From the NCBI GenBank assembly GCA_017654935.2, contig CM065711.1:26193079-26257078 (forward strand): DNA of 64,000 bases, given 5' to 3'. A model generated the notes under the pieces. That model searched no databases. It worked only from the letters and a program-made list of their open reading frames with translations, and was not told the origin of the DNA. Each line of letters begins with the position of its first letter. The first letter of the stretch is position 1. Shown in pieces: positions 11,801 to 21,320 of this stretch. The translations under genes were made by a program, and so were the position numbers. This DNA comes from Phymorhynchus buccinoides. Its lineage: Eukaryota > Mollusca > Gastropoda > Neogastropoda > Raphitomidae.

Positions 11801-13932
11801 ACCATGACTATGAGGTGGATGAAAGTGACGACGAAGACAGTGAGGTTAGTGACGATGACGAAGTGGGCGTGTCACGTGGCCCTCGATGTGCAGAGTCATC
11901 ACAGTGGTCTAGTGAGGAATTTCAGCGTGAAATTCCTATCTTTGACACAAGCAGGGGGCCCCCCAAGCCTCAGGTCAATCTTCAGTCATGTTTTGACTAT
12001 TTTTCTCTTGTTTTTCCCTTGAGCACCTACAACCTTATTGCCAGGGAAACAAACTGGTATGCGTCACAAACGCTCATTGCCTATGTGCCCCTGTGGAGTA
12101 CCTGTCTGAAAAAAAAAATATAGTGTGGTGTTCTGCCAAAATTACTGCTGTGTGTGATGCTGTTTTGTTCTTGGATTATAAACCAATGCTGTCATGGAAA
12201 CCTGGTGAGTTCCAAAGTAATAGCTGAGTGTTGTGTTGTTTTGTGTCTCTGTCTCTCTTCCGCATTACTAACACAGGGAGTAGGCATTTTTAGGCAAAAT
12301 GTTTATTCAAATACACAAATTAGCCCATGCACAACAAACAGCATGCACTAATAAATATGTATACTAAAAATGAAAAGAATGTGGCCATTAGTTTTAGTTT
12401 TATGATTTTTTTAATTTTACATCAAATTTTTTTAACGTTTCAGCGTCAGAAATTTTGTGCGTATAATTTGCATATGACCACTAACACCTCACAACACCCA
12501 TAACTTTTATTGCATATGGGGAGCCTGACCCCTTAGCATGAAAAAGGTAAGTGAATAATAATTATGGGTGTTGTACTCCCTGTCTATCATCCATTTTACT
12601 AACATATATATATATTTGAGTAAAATTCGCAATATCAAAAAAATATAAAAAAATCAAAAATATCATTTATCTAATAAATAGTCATTGCAAATTGAATTTT
12701 ATTCTTTCATACATAAAATCTGAAAATTTGAAGTGAATCCATCCAGTAGTTTTTTTTAAATATTTTTTTAAACACAACACCCCTGTTCGGGCTCTGTTTT
12801 CCAAGATTAATTTGGGGCTTAAAGGAAAAGGAGCACATATTAAATCGGAGGTAAAAGTGTTAAAGTCCCGTTTTCTCATTATAGTCCCGTCAACACCTAT
12901 GGTCATCTCAGGACTGTCACCGCATAAAGTTCAACCACTTAGTACAAAACACTCATCAATGTATCTGACCAACGTTCAACAACCTGTAAACAACAAAACA
13001 TACCGTACAATTCATAACATGACACCTCCATCATTGCACCCTATAGCACATAAGTCCACACAGTGCTGGAAACGTTGAGCCACTCTACTCTATTTATCGG
13101 ATCCAGGTTAACAAAAACAGTAAAAAGGGATAACAAATACATACTAGTAAGCTGAAATACATTTTTTTTAAAGGCTATATTATAAGCAAATATGCACTGC
13201 AGAATGGACAACAGGTGCCCACTCAAGTGCGCAAGGTCTCACGTGTGGACGCCAGTGTACAATAAAATAAAAAATGGCATGTAATAAATTGTGAAAAGGA
13301 AAAACGTGGAAGGGTTTTACAGAAAAAATGCAGGAGAATGAACCAATAAGGTAGAAAAAAACTAGGCGCCAGAAAGCAAAATGAAGAGAAAAGGCAGAGT
13401 CAAAGAAAGTGATTCTTTTTTGTTGATGATTAATGGAAATGAAGCGTATGACTATGATGATGATAATGCTATGGAGTTCTGTATCAGTCTGAGACTGCAT
13501 GACAGGGCTGTATTCTACGCTTCCTTTCATAATGATATCCCGGCGTTAACCAGGCCCGAGAACTACAGACACCTGCAGTATCGGTCTTGAAATTAGAGCA
13601 ACACTCTCAGAATCGCATCCGTTGAGCGAATGATGCTCGACTGTGTGGTTTCAGTCTTCCCATTGAGCCCATAGCCACTCACTCTGGGTAGGAGTCGGTC
13701 CAGGACCGAAAATTAAAAACCTCGCCTCTGATGGGATTCGAACCTGTGACCTCCCAGACTCTAGTCTGCAACGCTAACCACTGTGCAATTTTTGTGTGCG
13801 TTTCTTTTTCTTCAGATACTGGAGAAGGACCGCACCATGCACCACCAAGACAACACAGACCCTGACATCGTCCGAGTATCGGCCAATCAGAGGCCGCCAA
13901 GTTCCGCCGAACGCAAAATCAACTGCTGCTGA
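5736..13932 (+). CDS. RAB32: Rab32/Rab38-family small GTPase (five exons; initiator exon not found)
   Basis: Exons 5736-5861, 6816-6894, 8922-9103, 10104-10247 and 13816-13932 join in frame to 215 codons plus TGA. Numbering from the first visible residue: P-loop GELGTGKT 17-24, switch I region ending IGVDFALK, switch II WDIAGQERFGNM from 65, NKCD 128-131 (split over the exon 3/4 junction), ETSAK 158-162 and a C-terminal Cys-Cys for geranylgeranylation. IAGQE in place of TAGQE, and IGVDFALKV, are hallmarks of the Rab32/38/29 group. Known family role: traffic to lysosome-related organelles, and for Rab32 mitochondrial anchoring of PKA. All introns are GT-AG. Human RAB32 has 225 residues, so only a short N-terminus is missing; its ATG should lie in an upstream exon in or before this window. 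Rab32 and Rab38 cannot be separated with confidence here; the EHLFK...VIGELG start favours Rab32. Exons 1 and 4 carry tandem partial copies. Confidence 0.93.
5862..6426. other. Rab intron 1, unique part
   Basis: Contains a short cat/atc trinucleotide tract (5900-5960) and a G-run near 6255; nothing else recognised. Confidence 0.6.
6429..6684. mobile_element. pogo-like MITE
   Basis: Termini CAGTGGAACCTCCCTCATAA and the inverse GGGAGGTTCCACTG, preceded by TA. The interior (ggtcttataagggaggtaat to gagaagtaggtcttat) is tandemly duplicated. TIR type and TA target resemble the pogo/Tigger group. Confidence 0.8.
6816..6894 (+). CDS. RAB32: Rab32/38 exon 2
   Basis: 79 bp, phase 0 to 1. It encodes IGVDFALKVINWDADTLI and continues to WDIA plus the first base of the Gly codon of the DxxGQ motif. 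Acceptor ggttcag, donor gtgaga. Confidence 0.95.
6965..7250. repeat. agcgcctaatc-type short repeat plus CA-rich tract
   Basis: An (aat)n tract joined to gcatttatagcgcctaatct and agcgctta, seen again at 9640-9690; then interrupted (CA)n from 7093. Confidence 0.6.
7331..7731. mobile_element. Two adjacent truncated piggyBac-type MITEs (family 1)
   Basis: Two copies in direct orientation, each ending GATGAAAGGG or GGTGAAAGGG plus TTAA (7531, 7731). Both lack the left terminus and start at the internal taactgggtag, suggesting tandem duplication of one truncated copy. Confidence 0.75.
7800..8612 (-). mobile_element. SINE C interrupted by repeat E
   Basis: 7800-7965 and 8468-8612 are the two ends of a SINE C copy. 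Between them, about 7985-8440, lies repeat E (gattctgtggctttgcatgc to ggtgtggctgcgaattggga), also found inverted at 26260-26660 and as a fragment at 39718-39825. Confidence 0.75.
8820..8895. repeat. gcgctatata / (att)n tail repeat
   Basis: aagcgcattgag ... gcgctatatacg followed by (att)n, directly before Rab exon 3. Similar tails at 21485-21560, 22405-22480 and 30757-30805. Confidence 0.5.
8922..9103 (+). CDS. RAB32: Rab32/38 exon 3
   Basis: 182 bp. It opens with GT to complete Gly69, then QERFGNMTRVYYKEAVGAF and on to VLLANK. Acceptor tgtgcacag, donor gtgggt. The exon is GC-richer than its introns. Confidence 0.96.
9155..9375 (+). mobile_element. SINE A body, internally duplicated
   Basis: Lacks the tRNA head. 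Contains the aaagctagtc(g)tgacccgtgc segment twice. Lies 50 bp after the exon 3 donor. Confidence 0.8.
9376..10103. other. Rab intron 3, repeat-derived
   Basis: Holds (attt)n at 9625-9650, an agcgcctaatc repeat, gaga-rich tracts at 9925-10050 and a gccttatagtcc...tttttacggta end (10053-10080) of a TA-flanked MITE family. Confidence 0.55.
10104..10247 (+). CDS. RAB32: Rab32/38 exon 4
   Basis: 48 codons, phase 0, from CDEAKEGLVNNSAQMDEFC to FLVTR, including ETSAK (guanine base contact). Acceptor ttatcatag, donor gtaagt. Its 3' part plus the donor is tandemly repeated four more times downstream. Confidence 0.95.
10248..10926 (+). repeat. 136-bp tandem array of the Rab exon 4 donor
   Basis: After the real exon (ends 10247), the last about 85 bp of exon plus donor and about 50 bp of intron recur, with exon ends at 10383, 10519, 10655 and 10926. 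Spacing is exactly 136 bp, apart from a 135-bp excess where a hairpin element is inserted. Copies lack an acceptor, so they are not usable exons. Confidence 0.95.
10656..10785. mobile_element. 130-bp hairpin MITE in a duplicated exon 4 donor
   Basis: Two arms of about 62 bp (gcctgtatttacgttgagat on the left, the same inverted on the right) with a few mismatches around a short centre. Flanked by CCAGG on both sides (10651-10655, 10786-10790). Removing 130 bp plus one CCAGG restores the donor accagg|gtaag. Confidence 0.92.
10985..11330 (-). mobile_element. SINE C
   Basis: Runs from cttcttctgcgttcccaggc to agtattcccacgggga (inverse orientation); same variant as 38994-39325. Confidence 0.82.
11409..12822 (+). 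mobile_element. piggyBac-like element, internally deleted
   Basis: Begins TTAAGCCCC and ends GGGGCTTAA, giving TTAA plus a short inverted terminus, and encloses an N-terminal piggyBac-type ORF. At 1.4 kb it is too short for a full transposase. Ends are inferred from the TTAA and the short match only. Confidence 0.55.
11662..12123 (+). pseudogene. piggyBac-type transposase, N-terminal fragment (153 codons)
   Basis: Starts MSDYNSDSDISVDIDEM, followed by a strongly acidic stretch (residues 25-70) and then FDTSRGPPKPQVN and DYFSLVFPLSTYNLIARETN. The last part resembles the conserved opening of the DDE_Tnp_1_7 domain (xxYFxLxFxxxxxxLIxxETNxYA). The ORF ends soon after (stop at 12121-12123) in an A-rich tract, so the DDD catalytic core is missing and it cannot be an active transposase. 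It could be a deletion derivative that once mobilised with help from a full-length relative. Confidence 0.75.
12890..13270 (-). repeat. Dispersed repeat F (inverted copy)
   Basis: Matches 42780-43165 in reverse; shared landmarks are caggtgcccactcaagtgcg and cctgagat-accatagctg. A short tail copy is at 16250-16385. Confidence 0.75.
13420..13797 (-). mobile_element. tRNA-headed SINE D, antisense, abutting Rab exon 5
   Basis: Reverse complement shows tRNA boxes (CAGTGGTTAGCG and GGTTCGAATCCC) at the right end. The body includes gatatcccggcgttaaccag and ggtaggagtcggtccaggac. Same family at 26685-27066. A SINE C scrap precedes it (13310-13410). Confidence 0.8.
13816..13932 (+). CDS. RAB32: Rab32/38 exon 5 (terminal)
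   Basis: 38 codons plus TGA. Hypervariable tail starting ILEKDRTMHHQDNTDPD and ending KINCC. The double Cys end is the Rab geranylgeranyl transferase substrate. The acceptor tttttcttcag lies about 20 bp after the tRNA-like end of an antisense SINE. Confidence 0.92.
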   Translation: MLEKDRTMHHQDNTDPDIVRVSANQRPPSSAERKINCC

Positions 13933-14151
13933 GACTTAGCAGATTTAGGTTACACCGATTTTTTTCATCAATCGACCTCATCTTTTTTTCTTTTTTTTAA
14001 TAACAGCTCATTTTTTTTCTGTTTCAGCAATTATGGTAAAGTTGTGTGAAAGTTTTTGTCGATTGTAGAGTTGAGTGAGTGCAGGGGCAGACCAAATGAT
14101 TCGTAATGGGGAGTTTCGGCGGGGATTCCAGGAAGCTGCATAGGTCCTGGG

Positions 14152-14614
14152 TTAACCTTTGCCAGACTTCCAGGGTCGCCCACAACCCATTGACACACAA
14201 AAAAATGTTATATCTCTAAAACTATTTAAGCAATCTTCATGAAATTTCATGACTTTGTCAAAAACGTAAATGGCTTTAAGTGTGTTAAATTTCATTAATG
14301 TGTATAAAATATAAATGACGTAATATGACGCGTCATTTTAACATACTTGTCCAGATGGCGCGGGTCTCCTACGACCCCTACTTTAAAGAGCAGAAATATG
14401 TCACTGCAGTGCATTGAGTAGGGGTCGTGGGAGACCCGCGCCATCTGGAGAAGTATAAACACACGGTGACTCTTTGACAAGTATGGGTCCTGGAGGACCC
14501 CCATCATCTGGACAGGGATAAACACCGTTAAAATGCAAGTAAACATCTGTGGGTACTGGGAGACCCCCATCATCTGGAGAAGTATAATCACAAGCAACAT
14601 CCAGTAAAGGTTAA
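14152..14614. mobile_element. TTAA-flanked MITE (family 2) inside a minisatellite unit
   Basis: TTAACCTTT at the left and AAAGGTTAA at the right. The host sequence taggtcctggg-TTAA-ggtgtag is interrupted here and appears intact many times just downstream. The interior has a strong hairpin at 14350-14455 (gatggcgcgggtctcc arms). Confidence 0.82.
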
Positions 14615-14622
14615 AGTATAGT

Positions 14623-15350
14623 GAGTGGCCTTGTGGGTGCCCAGGGAGCTACATAGGTCCTGGGTTAAGGTGTAGTGGCCTTGTGGGGGCCCAGGGAGCT
14701 ACATAGGTCCTGGGTTAAGGTGTAGTGGCCTTGTGGGGGCCCAGGGAGCTACATAGGTCCTGGGTTAAGGTGTAGTGGCCTTGTGGGGGCCCAGGGAGCT
14801 ACATAGGTCCTGGGTTAAGGTGTAGTGGCCTTGTGGGGGCCCAGGGAGCTACATAGGTCCTGGGTTAAGGTGTAGTGGCCTTGTGGGGGCCCAGGGAGCT
14901 ACATAGGTCCTGGGTTAAGGTGTAGTGGCCTTGTGGGGGCCCAGGGAGCTACATAGGTCCTGGGTTAAGGTCCTGGGTTAGTGTGGCCTTGTGGGGGCCC
15001 AGGGAGCTACATAGGTCCTGGGTTAAGGTGTAGTGGCCTTGTGGGGGCCCAGGGAGCTACATAGGTCCTGGGTTAAGGTGTAGTGGCCTTGTGGGGGCCC
15101 AGGGAGCTACATAGGTCCTGGGTTAAGGTGTAGTGGCCTTGTGGGGGCCCAGGGAGCTGCATAGGTCCTGGGTTAAGGTGTAGTGGCCTTGTGGGGGCCC
15201 AGGGAGCTACATAGGTCCTGGGTTAAGGTGTAGTGGCCTTGTGGGGGCCCAGGGAGCTACATAGGTCCTGGGTTAAGGTGTAGTGGCCTTGTGGGGGCCC
15301 AGGGAGCTACATAGGTCCTGGGTTAAGGTGTAGTGGCCTTGTGGGGGTCC
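14623..15350. repeat. 50-bp minisatellite, about 14 copies
   Basis: Unit tagtggccttgtgggggccc plus agggagctacataggtcctg plus ggttaaggtg. One unit (14960-14990) has an extra ggtcctgggtta. Copies are almost identical, implying recent homogenisation. Confidence 0.97.
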
Positions 15351-15809
15351 AGGGGGCAAAGCCCTTGGGAACTTTTGCAATTTAGTGAGCCATTCTCTTA
15401 CTTTTTACCATTGTATAAGGTACATGCATGGGGCAAAGGGGGGGATTCTGGAAACCCTGGAACCACCCCCCCCCCACCCACCCTCAGATCCGCCTCTGAA
15501 GTGAGTGGGGAGTTTTTAATTAAAGGTTAAATGGTATGAATTGATTTGCTTCTTTGTGTGTATTTATATTGTATGATTTTTTTGTTTGGGTGGCTTTTTT
15601 TCCTGGCTTGTTTTTTTTTAGAGGTCTTGTGAACAACAGTCTTTTTTAAAAATTATTATTATCATTGATTGAGTGATAAAAAGTAGCGGTTTATAGTCCG
15701 CGTTTTACGGTAATATCGTTTGCCTGTGTACGTGTGCTTCTCATTATTGGTTCTTACTTCGTTTGGATGTTTTGTTTGTATTTGCTTTGTGTCAAGTGGC
15801 GGGTGTAAG

Positions 15810-16215
15810 GTGTAGAGTGGCACAGTGGTAGCGCGTTCGCTTCGTGTCAAGTAAACCCGAGTTCGAACCTGGGTACAGGGGGTTTTTCCCTCTCACTTTG
15901 CACTAGGCCTTACTGTGTGAACAAAAGTCTTTTGCACTAGTCTTTTGGATGAGACGATAAACCGAGGTCCGTGTGCCCATGCACTTAGCATACGTTAAAC
16001 CCAGTGGCAACGAAAAAGTTGTCATTTGGTCAAAAATTTACCCCCCCCCCCCCCCCCCCCCCCCCCTCATCAGTCACACAAAAATTGCATGCACACAAAA
16101 AAAAAAAAAAATTGGGTGGCGCGCCTCTGGCTGCGACGCGCTCTCCAGGTGGGAGCAACCCGAATTTCACAGAGACGCCTCTGTGACTATAAAGTACCTA
16201 ATACCTAAATAATAA
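15810..16215 (+). mobile_element. tRNA-headed SINE, family B (full length)
   Basis: Head with boxes GGCACAGTGGTAGCGCG and GAGTTCGAACCTGG; body gatgagacgataaaccgagg and cagtggcaacgaaaaagttg; C- and A-runs; then the shared 3' tail cgaatttcacagagacgcct, ending in (aat)n. Confidence 0.9.
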
Positions 16216-16424
16216 TAATAATAAAGTGTTCAATATTTTTGGGGTCCCGTTTTCAGGTTGTTGAGCGTTGCTAAGATACATTGATGTGTGTTTTGTAATG
16301 CACGTGGTCGACCTTTACTTTACGTGGTCGACTGTCCTGAGATCACCGTAGCTGTCCACGGGACTGTATGTAACTAACTAACTTGACTGTTTTCTGCGTG
16401 TGTGAGGGAGGGGTGGGGGGTTGG

Positions 16425-16740
16425 TTGTTTATTTCTACCAATAGTTTGCAACGAATGTATGAAATGTTACGTTGATAACTGATTCTAACTGATTCATCGT
16501 GGATTCGAATGCTAATTGATGTAGATTAGAATGTATTCAACATAATTATACTGATGTATACTTACTTGTACGAGTGAGGGGGGTCTTTGGTTGGTTGTTT
16601 ATTTTTACCAGTAGTTTGCAACGAATGTATGAAATGTTACGTTGATTCTAACTGACTCATCATGGATTTGATTGCTAATTGATGTAAAATAGAATAGAAT
16701 GTATTCAACATTGTTATACCGATGTATACTTACTTGATTT
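16425..16740. repeat. About 145-bp tandem duplication
   Basis: Two copies of a segment with tggttgtttatttctaccaa (or ttttacca), gcaacgaatgtatgaaatgt and gatgtatacttacttg. Followed by A-rich sequence to 16900. Confidence 0.8.
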
Positions 16741-16911
16741 GATTAATATGCTTTTTGATTGTGGATGTATTCAACATAATAATTATGTCTATGTTGAATG
16801 GATGTATGTTAAAATGTAAATTGCATGTATATGTTTGCTTGTGTTTGATTCATTCATTCATTAAAAAAAAAGTTTGGGAAAAAAAAAAAAAAAAAAAAAA
16901 TGATGTCTATG

Positions 16912-17254
16912 CAGGGATCATTCTTGCCACAGGACGTCATAGGTCATTTGACCAGTTTGTCAGAAAAATTAATCGGTCATTTTCCAAAAACAATGTCACA
17001 GATTTATCGGGGTACATGCCATGTATGTCGAGGTTAGGAAACAAATGCCTCCTTTCATCATAGTTAATGCAAATATTAATAAATTTCCTTCGTATTTCTC
17101 TTTAGCTAAGTTAGCAGACGACAGAATTCTTGAAGTTGTTGACATCTTCGACGTAAAATCAATCAGTCATATGACCTCTTGTCTGCTAAAACTATAGGTC
17201 AAAATCAAAGTTTATGAGTCAATGAACGATGAGTGACCCTAAGAATAATCCCTG
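16912..17254. mobile_element. CAGGG-ended MITE, 5-bp TSD
   Basis: Starts CAGGGATCATTCTT, ends AAGAATAATCCCTG, flanked by CTATG on both sides (16907-16911, 17255-17259). Confidence 0.85.
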
Positions 17255-17339
17255 CTATGGATACTAACTCTAAGTGAATGATGCATATTCCCTCATTGAT
17301 TGAGACTGTACATACCATATATTTTATGCTGATTTTAGT

Positions 17340-17940
17340 ATTTAATAAATAATAATAATAATGGGAATTTATATATAGCGCTCTTTCTCACATGCGCTCA
17401 GTGCGCTTTACATTGATAACAAGAACATTAACTCACTCAGGGCGAATGAGCCGGATCTGGCTCATGGCTCGCACAACCGTTTAGGACGAATGGCCCGGAT
17501 CCGGCTCATAAGAGTTTTCAAGAGGTTTTGATTTCTGGCGTGTAACCAGCTTTCCGGTGCGAAGTCATAACCTATTTTCAGTTTGCTTTGACCTTGCCTC
17601 TCTTGAAATCAACCAATCATTGCAGACTTTACATTCAGCTTTGGTTGTAGAGGGGGGTCAAAGATCGGAATGTGAAATTTTCCTTCTTTCTATGTGTTAG
17701 CTGTTTTAGACAAACGACGAAGGTAAGGAATCTGATATTTTACGATCGTTTAGTGCATGGTGTTGCTAATCTTTTCTGAAAATATTGATGCCTAACTCTT
17801 CATAACTTGGTTTTGGTGATTATTTTACGAACCTAGTCAAATGCCCAGTCCCCACAGAACAAGGGGAAATAATTCGGCCAGTCCCGAGTGATTTAAAGGC
17901 AAACAAATAATGAATCATTAGAAAGTAAAATAAACTTAAT
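17340..17940. repeat. Dispersed repeat G carrying a TTAA insertion
   Basis: Repeat G (atgggaatttatatatagcg to gaatcattagaaagtaaaat) is split at TTAA by 17428-17896; the uninterrupted form is at 19355-19475. 17941-18115 shows nothing recognisable. Confidence 0.85.
17428..17896. mobile_element. TTAA-flanked element (family 4)
   Basis: Left TTAACTCACTCAGGGC; right end reads TTAAATCACTCGGGAC when inverted. The empty site aagaaca-TTAA-aggcaaac is present in the paralogue at about 19434. Confidence 0.88.
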
Positions 17941-18119
17941 TACTTAATTCCAGTTCTACGTTGCTATGAAATGAATGCTAATTGACGAAGAGAATATTGT
18001 ATGTATCTTGATTTTTCGTTCATTGACTATCACATTTTATATTGAGTGCTGAGGGTTTTGAATGATATAATGTTGATCAATTTGTTATTCCCCAGTGCTT
18101 AGTTCTGCAATGATTTATA

Positions 18120-18237
18120 ACTTAAGAGTGGCACAGAGGTAACATGTTCGCCTCTTACACAATAAACCAGAGTTCGAACCTGGGCATGGGGGATTTTTCC
18201 TCACACTCTGCACTAGGCCTTACAGTCTGAACTTGGA

Positions 18238-18268
<31 letters not shown>

Positions 18269-18765
18269 CGCGTGCCCATGTACTTAGCACACGTTAAACC
18301 CTGTGGCAATGAAAATGTTGTCATTTGGTCAAAATGTATCCTCCCCCCTTTCCTTTCCTTATCAGTCACACAAAAATTGCATGCACATTTTTTTCAAAAA
18401 TGTTTACCTCTCCCAGGACATCACTCTACACTCCCACCAAATGCAAAGACATTCGCTGCCAAGTACCCTTGTTTGTAATTAGTTTGTCTCTTTTTAGAGC
18501 TTATGTGACTGTTTCTTGCATTGAAGCAACACATGCTCATTTGAAGAAAAAAATACTTGCTCCCCTCTTGTCGGTTGAGATGCCACGGACAACCAAGGAC
18601 GTCAAGAATTACACGGCGCAAGAAGATTTGAAGGGCAATGTCTCAGAGAAGTAGGTCTTATGTGCCTCTGACTGCGATACGCTCTTCAGGTGAGAGCAAC
18701 CCGAATTTCACAGAGACGCCTCTGTGACTATAAAGTACGAAATACCAACAAAAAAACAAAACAAA
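18120..18765 (+). mobile_element. SINE B with internal insertion
   Basis: Head and body 18120-18400, shared tail 18660-18760. The roughly 250 bp between includes a scrap of the pogo-like MITE (gcaatgtctcagagaagtag). Confidence 0.8.
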
Positions 18766-18810
18766 GTACTACCGGTATATAGGATTTTTGAAGCTGAGGT
18801 TTCAGAAATA

Positions 18811-19100
18811 TTTCAAGGATGCTCCTGCTTTCAGGATGTCCTGAAATGCAGGATTTATTGCCTGGAGCCGGCGTCGCCGGATTATGAGAATTTGAAAAGC
18901 AAGGAATTTCCTATTTATAAACATTTTGTCGGTTTCTCGCATGTGTAGAATATAAAATAAATGAATACAGATAAATATTTTGCATGCCTTTACCATGAAC
19001 TTTATATTTTTTAGGATTGTTTAAGTCGAGTTGTTAACTGGGCGGCCCCTGGACCCCTGCCTTGCAGGATTTTGGAAATTACCCAGGAGCACCCACGATA
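18811..19100. mobile_element. Short CATGGGTGC-family element
   Basis: Left aaggatgctcctgctttcag, right cccaggagcacccacg, with the gccggcgtcgccggattatg interior seen in the copies near 38.7 and 52.9 kb. Confidence 0.7.
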
Positions 19101-19354
19101 TGTTGATGATCACTTTTTTATGTTGATTTTTGTTGCCATTATTGAATTACTTGGCTGGGTTTTTTTGGGTTTTTTAACCAAGAGAAAACTTACCGGTATA
19201 TAGTGTTTTGATGGTCAACCATCTTTCACATCGAAATGGAAATGTTAAAACTTGCGGAGGGAGATGTTATCCGTCCTTAAATTATTTGAGCTAGAATGGA
19301 TTTTGGAGCTGTCAGGGTTTTGTGTTGGGTTGGGTTTTTGTTGCTTTTTTGTTT

Positions 19355-19529
19355 ATAATAATAATAATGGGAATTTATAAGCGCTCTTTCTCACTTGAGC
19401 TCAGTGCGCTTTACATTGATAACTAAGAACATTAAAGGCAAACAAATAATGAATCATTAGAAAGTAAAATAAACGTGATGCTTGCACGCAACGTTCTCTT
19501 TCTTCCTCACACACATACACATGCACGCA

Positions 19530-19596
<67 letters not shown>

Positions 19597-19605
19597 GCAC
19601 GCACG
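19355..19605. repeat. Repeat G (uninterrupted) followed by (CA)n
   Basis: Supplies the empty target site for 17428-17896. The (CA)n tract spans about 19505-19600. Confidence 0.85.
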
Positions 19606-19911
19606 CAGACACTCACACACACAAACACATACATGCGTTAATGTTTCCACTGCTGTCTGTCTGTTCCTGTCTGAACACTAGGTGGCTGGCTATGTTAGCA
19701 CGGTAGCGTTTGAACGGAGGGACCTAGGAGGCTCAGATTTGGCCCGCGGATAGATAGTTTGAATATCTAAGGCAAGTTTGAAAATGAAAGTCAAAGGTCA
19801 AGGTCACTGGAGCCGAAAACTGGTTCATATAGCGTTTTCAATTTCACGCTCTATTTGTTTTTTCTAGTTTTTTTAAATTTTTTATATAGGTTTACTTCTG
19901 ATTTTATGTAA

Positions 19912-20606
19912 AGTATGTGACCACAGCACCACGAAAGGGACATTAAGTGTCAAACTGACCTTTCTGAGAAAATTATACATTTGGGTACTTCAGACAATTC
20001 TCTTTCTAATGACACGAGAACCATTCTTGTATCTTTTTTTCCATTCCAGAGTTAAAAGCATTTAACCCTTTCACCGCCAATGTCGCATTTATGCACCACA
20101 ATGGTTTAACACCCACGTCACTAAAAGGCATCAAATCAGGGCCTGTTATCTGAAGACCCTGTTTTTCTTGATTGGGGGGGGGGGGGGGGGGGAGATAGGT
20201 CTAAGGATAGGTCTAATGTTATGCATGTCACAGAGGAGTTTGTAATACTGCAGATAATTGTTTTCTCTACCCAGTTAGGTTTATTGGTATTTCTTGGCTG
20301 AAGAATGGCTGGCAGCGAAAGGGTTAAAGTTAGTAGGGTGATCATCAGCAATTTTGAGAAAACACAGTCTAAAGTCTAGCCTATCTGTAGAAATTGCATT
20401 GACCTACTCTTTTGAAAACACTTATAATAAGACCATTTAGAGACCATAGTAAAGATTGTCCTGTAGAAAGATGAGATGTTGGAGAACACAAAAGTACCCA
20501 TAACTCAAAATTGACAAAAACTTTGATTTTTTACTTTGCAGGCCTGTTGTGAGAAACTAGCCCAGCGACTTAATGTCCCTTTCATGGTGCTAGGTCACGT
20601 ATCTTT
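19912..20606. mobile_element. Foldback element with nested piggyBac-type MITE
   Basis: Left arm taaagtatgtgacca..gcac and right arm (inverted at 20565-20606) match over about 40 bp, including gaaagggacattaagt. The nested MITE is 20062-20327. A further direct copy of the left 160 bp lies at 20668-20825. Confidence 0.7.
20062..20327. mobile_element. piggyBac-type MITE family 1
   Basis: TTAACCCTTTCACCGCCAA left, GGCAGCGAAAGGGTTAA right; contains a poly-G run. Confidence 0.88.
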
Positions 20607-21003
20607 AGCAATACATGGGAATATACAGTCTTCTTCAAGTTACTAAAAGTTTAGGTTTTTTCAACTACCCTATTTTATGTAAAGTATGCGACCACAGCAC
20701 CACGAAAGGGACATTAAGTGTCAAACTGACCTTTCTGAGAAAATTATACATTTTGGGTACTTCAGACAATTCTCTTTCTAATGATACAAGAACCATTCTT
20801 GTATCTTTTTCCGTTCCAGAGTTATATTAGGCGATACTTTTTTCCTAGACTGAGACCCCTGCGCCTTACAATGTGACTGATAATATAGTAAGAAACTATA
20901 ATAACAAAATCTGAATTTGGGGGGGGTGGGGGGGGGGGGGGGGTGTGCGCCTTGTAGTCCGTAAGACATAGCTGCTTTTGTTTTGTGTTGTGGTGTTTTG
21001 CTT

Positions 21004-21320
21004 TGCAGATTTCCCCGTAGGAATACCGGGGGGATCTTTCGTACAAATAGTTCCCTTCACCTTCTGGAAGTTCTGTGCTTGTAACTTCCACTATCTTTGA
21101 CTCTGCCTTTTCCCTTTGCTTTCTGTCATCTACCATCTTTCTGACTTTTTGGCCCCATTCTCCTGCCCTTTTTCCCCCAAAAAAATCTTCCCAATTTTCT
21201 CCTTTCAGCTCCTCCGAAATCGGAATGTGTTGGCTGTACGCAGCGGGGAGACCAGTGAAAGCTGAAAACTGGACACCTACGTACCTTACCCATTATGGCC
21301 ATATGGTCTGGGAACGCAGA
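21004..21320 (+). mobile_element. SINE C
   Basis: From ccccgtaggaataccggggg to the gcagaagaagaa tail, giving the sense orientation with an (AAG)n 3' tail. Confidence 0.82.

Noticed and set aside
15810..15890. Possible tRNA gene (also 2205, 13740, 27010, 43226, 47620 and 54980)
   Set aside because: A and B boxes are present, but the cloverleaf is degraded and each continues into a SINE body.
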